Assembly: GCF_002575655.3 (NCBI RefSeq)
Contig: NC_053037.3
Location: 451,267,793 to 451,331,792, forward strand
DNA: 64,000 nucleotides
Source of the DNA: Aegilops tauschii subsp. strangulata
Lineage: Eukaryota; Streptophyta; Magnoliopsida; Poales; Poaceae
Direction: 5' to 3'
Positions 57,435 through 64,000 of this stretch are shown one piece after another. The notes under the pieces are model-generated. The model saw only the letters and a program-made list of their open reading frames with translations. It was not told the DNA's origin and did no database searches. The position numbers and the translations under genes were made by a program. Numbering within the stretch: the first letter of the stretch is position 1; each line of letters begins with the position of its first letter.

Positions 57435-58940
57435 TTAGTTCTGGCCGTCTTGCTTTGCACGCCCGGAGCTCTTCTTCACTGCCGCGTTGCCCTTCTTCCC
57501 GGCGTCGTCGCCGCTCGCCCTGGCGTGTTCTTTTCTCTTGCGAATCGCCTTCGCGTGTTCAAGACGACCGTCGTCGGCGGAGGAGGGAGGATCAGTGACG
57601 ACATCCCGAGGCTGAGGAGCAGCAGGTGGTTCCGATGGGGGCTCGATCGGATCAGGGTCGCTAGGAGTTCGGAGCCGGCTGCCGGGCGAATCAGTATCGG
57701 TGGCCTCTTGATAATACAGGTTCCAGGCCCATGGGTCAGGCCTGAAGCCGAAGGCATGGTCAAAACTGTTCACGCTCAACGAGGGCTCCAGATCAGGAAG
57801 GTCGAACGGGTCGTCGTCAGCAGTCTGCTGGGGATCGGCGCCGGAGCCGGAGCCGGATCCTTGGACCTGGCTGTCGGCGGTGCTGTCCGACCAGTTGGCG
57901 CCGTTGCGTAAGAGGCCGGTAGGCGCCGTCGCCTGCGCTTGCTGCGACGTGTCGGGGCTGGTGTCCGTCAGCGGCTCGTCGACGAGCATCATCGATGACG
58001 GCTCGTGCTCCTCCTCCTCCTCCACCACCTCGTCCGCCGGAGAAGCGCCGGGATCCTCCTCCTCCCCTTTCTTCTTCTCCGGCTTGCGCGTTATCCTGCA
58101 CAGCACCCAATCGTTGAGCTGCAAGCAAGACACACGATCGGCACACATCATCAAACACAGACACGCTAGGTATGTACCAAATTAGATGGACATGCATGGC
58201 ATGGGATGATGAGATGATGATTATGGCTGACCAGCATGAAGTTGGAGTCGGACGAGACGGGCCTGTTGGAGTCCACGTCCACGAACTCCATCATCTTCCA
58301 CTCCGTCTTCTCTATCCGCTTCTTCTTGGAGTCGCCGCCGTCGTCGTAGACGAACACCTCGTACGCCAGCGAGTTCCTGAACCCGATCGTCGCCTTCTCC
58401 TTCCCGTAGGTGACCGGCGTGTTCTTGCCCACCGACTTCCAGCGGCCCGTGTCGCCCGTGCTCCGGCTCGGCCGCCCCCCCTTGGCGTACTTGCGGCTCC
58501 TCTGCGTGAACACGTACCAGTAGTCCTCCACGCTCGGGCCCAGCCTCGTCGCTGCCAAAACCAAACCAATTTAGACAGCCATCAAGAACTCAATCAAGAA
58601 GATCACGATCGATCGGAATCTACTTGTCTTGGAGCGAAAAGACGGTGGGCATTGAGCAAGAAGCCAAGAACTCACTGAGAATCTGGGGGTGCTCCGCGTA
58701 CACGTCGTCGTCGCGCACGAGCGAGGTCGGGGGCGGATCGCCGCGCAGCTTGCTCCGGAGGTAGAAGAGGATGAGCTCCTGGTCGGTGGGGACGAACCGG
58801 ACGCCGGGGACGTGCAGGTACGGGTACAGCGGCGCCTCGCCGGGCTGCTGCTGCGACGACGTTGACGCGTCCAGCAGCATGGCGGCGGACGACGTTGACG
58901 CGTCCAGCAGCATGGCGGCGGACGACGTTGACGCTTCCAT
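57435..58940 (-). CDS. NAC-domain transcription factor, three exons
   Basis: Exons on the minus strand: 58940-58676, 58551-58232 and 58118-57435; GT-AG introns; 422 residues. The NAC domain follows a variable N-terminus: PGVRFVPTDQELILFYLRSKL (subdomain A, about 45-65), DDDVYAEHPQIL, EDYWYVFTQRSRKYAKG, GRWKSVGKN (subdomain C/D, DNA contact) and EWKMMEF ... LNDWVLCRI (subdomain E). The C-terminal half is acidic and Pro/Ser-rich, with a basic RKRKEHAR/KKGNAAVKK end that could be a nuclear signal. It presumably binds DNA and regulates transcription; no particular pathway can be named. The N-terminus carries an 11-residue repeat (AAMLLDASTSS), unusual for NAC proteins. It is divergent from well-known NAC subgroups, so it may belong to a grass-specific expansion. 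Confidence 0.92.
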
Positions 58941-58947
58941 GGCGGCC
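58855..58947 (-). repeat. 33-bp coding tandem repeat at the NAC N-terminus
   Basis: Units 58855-58887 and 58888-58920 are identical; a partial third (58921-58947) contains the start codon. On the coding strand each full unit encodes AAMLLDASTSS, and each contains an in-frame ATG. Confidence 0.9.
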
Positions 58948-59035
58948 GACGACGGGTGATCGCGGCCGGCACGTGCTAATGCTGTCGGAGCCGAGGACGT
59001 TAGGGGTTTGAGGCCGCTCTGCTGCCCACAGCACG

Positions 59036-59167
59036 TACGGAACAAGATTCCTTTTCCGTAACTCAAACGATTTGCACGATTTATATAGCACACGATGATG
59101 GGTTTAGGGGGCTGTGGCCAGCCTGCCTGATGAGACGATGCACGGACCAAGATTCCTTTTCCGTAAC
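59036..59167. repeat. direct repeat in the NAC promoter
   Basis: ACGGAACAAGATTCCTTTTC at about 59037 recurs as ACGGACCAAGATTCCTTTTC at 59142; both are followed by CGTAAC. The copies, about 26 bp each, are 105 bp apart, on either side of the TATA box. Confidence 0.85.
59080..59088 (-). promoter_or_regulatory. TATA box of the NAC gene
   Basis: The minus strand reads CTATATAAAT, about 140 bp upstream of the NAC start codon. Good match to the plant consensus. Confidence 0.65.
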
Positions 59168-59169
59168 GA

Positions 59170-59694
59170 TTTCCTAGTTTTCTTTTGTTGAGAAAAACAA
59201 GTTACCGACTTTTGTTGAGAAAAGTTACCGACTACCTCGCCTCGTCGTCCACGTCGTCTATTGGGCCAGCCCGCGAACCACGCTCGCCTATGAACTGGCC
59301 CATTTAGGAACTGTAGTGCGTTTTCTTCTTCTAGTTTCCTTTTTTCTTTGGCCACTGCTACAAATCATCCGGTTGATTTATGGGAAACATAAGCCGCCTC
59401 CATAGCCGCTAGATACGCACCATCGCAGCCGTCCCTTTGCCCTCTGGTTCCTGAATGCTCTCCTGCAGCACACGCCCCCTCCCAAGCATCACTCTCTCTT
59501 CGTATCGGCAAAAACAGCCACCCGCTTGCCCCTGATTGCAGCGCCGGCGGCGCCAATGCTACTGGTCGCCGGTGCAGTAGACCACGTCGTCCGCTGCATG
59601 ATGCAGAGCAACACCGGCGAGCCTTCATTGCAGCGCCGGGAGCTGCATCGGAGCTCCGAGACCGTCGACCAGCGCTCCATTGCAGTGTCGGGAG
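59170..59694. other. intergenic region between NAC gene and Angela LTR
   Basis: No supported gene. A GC-rich part (59390-59690) has repeated ATTGCAG(C/T)G(C/T)CGG motifs and short frames on both strands, but no recognisable protein. It could be part of an unclassified repeat. Confidence 0.4.
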
Positions 59695-61401
59695 TGAAGG
59701 AAATATGCCCTAGAGGCAATAATAAAGTTATTATTTATTTCCTTATTTCATGATAAATGTTTATTATTCATACTCGAATTGTATTAACCGGAAACTTAGT
59801 ACATGTGTGAATACATAGACAAAACAAATTATCCCTAGTATGCCTCTACTTGACTAGCTCGTTTATCAAAGATGGTTATGTTTCCTAACCATAGATATGT
59901 GTTGTCATTGATGAACGGGATCACATCATTAGGAGAATGATGTGATGGACAAGACCCATTCATTAGCTTAGCATTATGATCATTACAGTTTCATTGCTAC
60001 TACTTTTTCATGACTTATACATGTTCCTTAGACTATGAGATTATGCAACTCCCGAATACCGGAGGAACACCTTGTGTGCTATCAAACGTCACAACGTAAC
60101 TGGGTGATTATAAAGATGCTTTACTGGTGTCTCCGATGGTATTTGTTGAGTTGGCATAGATCAAGATTAGGATTTGTCACTCCGTGTATCGGAGAGGTAT
60201 CTCTGGGCCCTCTCGGTAATGCACATCATTGTAAGCCTTGCAAGCATTGTGACTAATGAGTTAGTTGCGGGATGATGCATTACGGAACGAGTAAAGAGAC
60301 TTGCCGGTAACGAGATTGAACTAGGTATTGAGATACCGACGATCGAATCTCGGGCAAGTAACATACCGATGACAAAGGGAACAATGTATGTTGTTATACG
60401 GTTTGACCGATAAAGATCTTCGTAGAATATGTAGGAACCAATATGAGCATCCAGGTTCCGCTATTGGTTATTGACCGGAGATGAGTCTCGGTCATGTCTA
60501 CATAGTTCTCGAACCCGTAGGGTCCGCATGCTTAACGTTCTATGGCGATTTGTATTATGAGTTATGTGATTTGATGACCGAAGTTTGTTCGGAGTCCCGG
60601 ATGAGATCGGGGACATGACGAGGAGTCTCAAAATGGTCGAGACGTAAAGATCGATATATTGGAAGGCTATATTCGGACATCGAAAAGGATCCGAGTGATT
60701 TTGGTATTTTTCGGAGTACCGGAGAGTTACGGGAATTCATATTGGGCCTTAATGGGCATACGGGAAAGGAGAGAAAGGCCTCAAGGATGGTCGTGCCCCT
60801 TCCCCATGGACTAGTACGAATTGGACTAGGGAAAGGGGGTGCCCCCTTCCTTCCTTCTTCTTCTCCCTTCCCTTTTTCCTATTCTATGTGGGAGGTGGAA
60901 TCCTACTAGGACTCCACACTTTGGGCGCGCCCTATGAGGGCCGGCCTCCACCTCCCTCCATCCTTTATATACGTGGCCAGGGGGCACCCCATGGACAAGA
61001 CAAGTTGATCATTGATCTCTTAGCCGTGTGCGGTGCCCCTCTCCACCATAATCCACCTCGGTCATATCGTTGCAGTGCTTAGGTGAAGCCCTGCGCCGGT
61101 AGCTTCATCATCACCGTCATCACGCCGTCGTGCTGACGAAGCTCTCCCTCGACATTCTGCTGGATCGTGAGTTCGTGGGACGTCATCGAGCCAAACGTGT
61201 GCAGATCGCGGAGGTGTCGTACTTTCGGTATTAGGATCGGTCGATCGTGAAGACGTACGACTACATCAACCGCGTTGTCATAACGCTTCCGCTTACGGTC
61301 TACGAGGGTACGTGGACAACACTCTCCCCTCTCGTTACTATGCATCACCATGATCTTGCGTGTGCGTAGGAATTTTTTTGAAATTAGTACGTTCCCCAAC
61401 A
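59695..61401 (+). repeat. 5' LTR of the first Angela-group copia (1707 bp)
   Basis: Starts TGAAGGAAATATGCCCTAGA and ends ACGTTCCCCAACA. A TATA box TTTATATA lies at about 60964-60971. The sequence after it ends with the typical TTTTTTTGAAATTAGTACG tail. The family is BARE-1/WIS/Angela. Confidence 0.92.
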
Positions 61402-61402
61402 G

Positions 61403-61415
61403 TGGCATCAGAGCC
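61403..61415 (+). other. primer-binding site of the first Angela-group element
   Basis: TGGCATCAGAGCC, one base after the LTR; a one-base variant of the initiator-methionine primer-binding site that is usual in this group. Confidence 0.85.
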
Positions 61416-62285
61416 AGGTTTATGCGTAGATGTTATATGCACGAGTAGAACACAAGTGAGTTGTGGGCGATAATAGTCATACTGCTTACTAGCATGTCAT
61501 ACTTTGATTCGGCGGTATTGTTGGATGAAGCGGCCCGGACCGACATTACGCGTACGCTTACGCGAGACTGGTTCTACCGACGTGCTTTGCACACAGGTGG
61601 CTGGCGGGTGTCAGTTTCTCCAACTTTAGCTGAATCGAGTGTGACTATGCCGGTCCTTCTTGAAGGTTAAAACAGCACATACTTGACGAAAAATCGTTGT
61701 GGTTTTGATGCGTAGGTAAGAACGGTTCTTGCTCAGCCCGTAGCAGCCACATAAAACTTGCAACAACAAAGTAGAGGACGTCTAACTTGTTTTTGCAGGG
61801 CATGTTGTGATGTGATATGGTCAAGACGTGATGAGATATAAATTGTTGTATGAGATGATCATGTTTTGTTAAAGTTATCGGCAACTGGCAGGAGCCTTAT
61901 GGTTGTCTCTTTATTGCATAAGATGCAAGTGCCATGTAATTACTTTACTTTATTGCTATGCGATAGCAATAGTTGCAAAAGTAATAGCTGGTGAGACGAC
62001 CATGTGATGACACGTTGATAGAGATCAAGATGATGGAGATCATGGTGTCATGCCGGTGACAATGGAGATCATGACGGTACTTTGGAGATGAAGATCAAAG
62101 GCACAAGATGATGATGGCCATATCATGTCACATATTTTGATTGCATGTGATGTTTATCTTTTATACATCTTATTTTGCTTAGTTCGGCGGTAGCTTTATA
62201 AGATGATCCCTTACTAAAATTTCAAGGTATAAGTGTTCTCCCTGAGTATGCACCGTTGCGACAGTTCTTCGTGCCGAGACAACAC

Positions 62286-64000
62286 TGTTGGAAATATGCC
62301 CTAGAGGCAATAATAAAATGGTTATTATTATATTTCCTTGTTCATGATAATTGTCTATTGTTCATGCTATAATTGTGTTATCCGGAAATCGTAATACATG
62401 TGTGAATACATAGACCACAACATGTCCCTAGTGAGCCTCTAGTTGACTAGCTCGTTGATCAATAGATGGTTACGGTTTCCTGACCATGGACGTTGGATTT
62501 CGTTGATAACGGGATCACATCATTAGAAGAATGATGTGATGGACAAGACCCAATCCTAAGCATAGCACAAGATCGTGTAGTTCGTCTGCTAAAGCTTTTC
62601 TAATGTCAAGTATCGTTTCCTTAGACCATGAGATTGTGCAACTCCCGGATACCGTAGGAATGCTTTGGGTGTACCAAACGTCACAACGTAACTGGGTGGC
62701 TATAAAGGTGCACTACAGGTATCTCCGAAAGTTCTTGTTGGGTTGGCACGAATCGACACTGGGATTTGTCACTCCGTATGACGGAGAGCTATCTCTGGGC
62801 ACACTCGGTAATGCATCATCATAATGAGCTCAATGTGACTAAGCAGTTAGTCACGGGATCATGCATTACGGAACGAGTAAAGTGACTTGTCGGTAACGAG
62901 ATTGAACGAGGTATTGGGATACCGACGATCGAATCTCGGGCAAGTAACATACTGATTGACAAAGGGAATTGTATACGGGATTGTTTGAATCCCCGACATC
63001 GTGGTTAATCCGATGAGATCATCATGGAACATGTGGGAACCAACATGGGTATCCATATCCCGCTGTTGGTTATTGGCCAGAGAGATGTCTCGGTCATGTC
63101 TGCATGATTCCCGAACTCGTAGGGTCTACACACTTAAGGTTCGATGACGCTAGAGTTGTTATGGGAATTAGTATGCATTTACCGAATGTTGTTCGGAGTC
63201 CCGAATGAGATCCCGGACGTCACGAGGAGTTCTGGAATGGTCCGGAGATAAAGATTTATATATGGGAAGTCCTTATTCGGTCGCCGGAAGTGTTCGGGGG
63301 TTTATCGGTATTGTACCGGGACCACCGAAAGGGTTCCGGGGGTCCACCGGGAGGGTCCACCTGCCCCGGAGGGCCCTATGGGCTGAATATGGAGGGGAAC
63401 CAGCCGCTAGGTGGGTTGGGTGTCAAACCCCCCTAGGGCCCATGCGCCTAGGGTTGGGGGGAAACCCTAAAGGGGGCGTCCCCTTGGCTTGGGGGGCAAG
63501 CCTCCCCCCTTCTAGATCCATCTGGAGGGTGCCGGCCCCCCTCTCCCTTGCCCCTATAAATAGAGGGTTGGTGGGAGGGCTGCCGCACCCCTTCCCCTGG
63601 CGCAGCCCTCTCCCTCCCCAACACCTCATCCTCCTCCGTAGTGCTTGGCGAAGCCCTGCCGGAGAACTGCAAGCTCCACCACCACGCCGTCGTACTGCCT
63701 GAGCTCTCCCTCAACTTCTCCTCTCCCCTTGCTGGATCAAGAAGGAGGAGACGTCCCCGGGCTGTACGTGTGTTGAACGCGGAGGCATCGTTGTTCGGTG
63801 CTTAGATCAAAATCGACCGTGATCTGAATCGCTGCGTGTACGACTCCACCAACCGCGTTCTTGCAACGCTTCCGCATCACGATCTTCAAGGGTATGAAGA
63901 TGTACTCCCCTCTCTCTCGTTGCTAGTCTCTCCATAGATTGATCTTGGTGATGCGTAGAATTTTTTTAATTTCTGCATCGATCCCTAACAGTGGCATCAT
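62286..64000 (+). mobile_element. second Angela/BARE-group copia element, 5' LTR and start of leader
   Basis: The LTR 62286-63990 starts TGTTGGAAATATGCCCTAGA and ends ATCGATCCCTAACA, then GTGGCATCAT (start of the primer-binding site) at the window end. It inserted into the leader of the first element; the left flank AACAC (62281-62285) would be the target duplication. A TATA box TATAAATAG is at about 63555-63563. The two LTRs differ at many positions, so they belong to two different elements and not to one pair. Confidence 0.9.

Larger units (their letters stand above)
59695..62285 (+). mobile_element. Angela/BARE-group copia element, 5' part, non-coding leader
   Basis: A complete 5' LTR (59695-61401), then primer-binding site and leader (61402-62285) with no gag frame before it is cut by a second element of the same group. 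Its remainder would lie right of the window, beyond the second insertion. The target duplication expected at 59690-59694 is GGGAG. Confidence 0.88.

Noticed and set aside
57411..57911. 166-codon plus-strand frame near the NAC gene
   Set aside because: It is the reverse strand of NAC exon 3, whose frame has a clear NAC protein and splice sites.
59360..59690. Captured gene fragment before the Angela LTR
   Set aside because: Short frames on both strands and repeated TTGCAGCGCCGG-like motifs, but no recognisable protein, so no gene is called.
59695..63990. One Angela element bounded by the two LTRs 59695-61401 and 62286-63990
   Set aside because: The interval is only a 0.9-kb leader, the LTRs are too different, and the right LTR is followed by its own primer-binding site instead of being preceded by a polypurine tract.

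Overview
This is a stretch of a large, repeat-rich grass genome, almost certainly Triticeae (wheat, barley or Aegilops type). The evidence is the kind of repeats: LTRs of the BARE-1/WIS/Angela copia group (starting TGTTGGAAATATGCCCTAGA and TGAAGGAAATATGCCCTAGA), a SIRE/Maximus-type copia with an extra 3' ORF, a Tat-lineage gypsy element with an antisense gene, several very long (about 4 kb) gypsy-type LTRs, Stowaway and Tourist-like MITEs and PIF/Harbinger remnants. All assignments were read from sequence by eye; no database search was run. Layout: about 46 kb on the left (1-46348) is one deep nest of transposons. The oldest layer is a PIF/Harbinger transposon, of which the right end survives (45632-46348). 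It was split by a long gypsy-type LTR (38676-45631), which holds another long LTR (40339-44545) and abuts an LTR fragment (38132-38675). The Maximus-type copia (7745-38131) sits in that fragment. The copia was hit twice: by a minus-strand gypsy element in its integrase region (1-7744), and by a solo LTR in its env-like ORF (14297-35044, perfect target duplication GCGGC). That solo LTR was opened by a Tat gypsy element in partial tandem form (14592-33997), whose antisense ORF was split by a 4161-bp solo LTR (21072-25232). The middle (46349-58940) is a gene island with three apparently intact host genes: a SUVH1/3-like histone methyltransferase (+, coding 48645-50876), a GT47 exostosin-family glycosyltransferase (-, eight coding exons, 52684-56892, 493 residues) and a NAC-domain transcription factor (-, three exons, 57435-58940, 422 residues). 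Small MITEs lie between and within these genes. The right end (59695-64000) is the 5' part of one Angela-group copia, interrupted in its leader by the 5' LTR of a second one that runs off the window. How it fits together: the three host genes are unrelated in function. The SUVH protein belongs to a family that reads methylated DNA, and it is surrounded by transposons whose genes carry many stop codons of the C-to-T kind expected from long-term cytosine methylation. The least routine items are the Tat antisense gene with its own TATA box, introns and repeated palindromic intron motif, the gene-like promoter and leader ahead of the copia env-like ORF, and a coiled-coil ORF ahead of gag in the left gypsy element.
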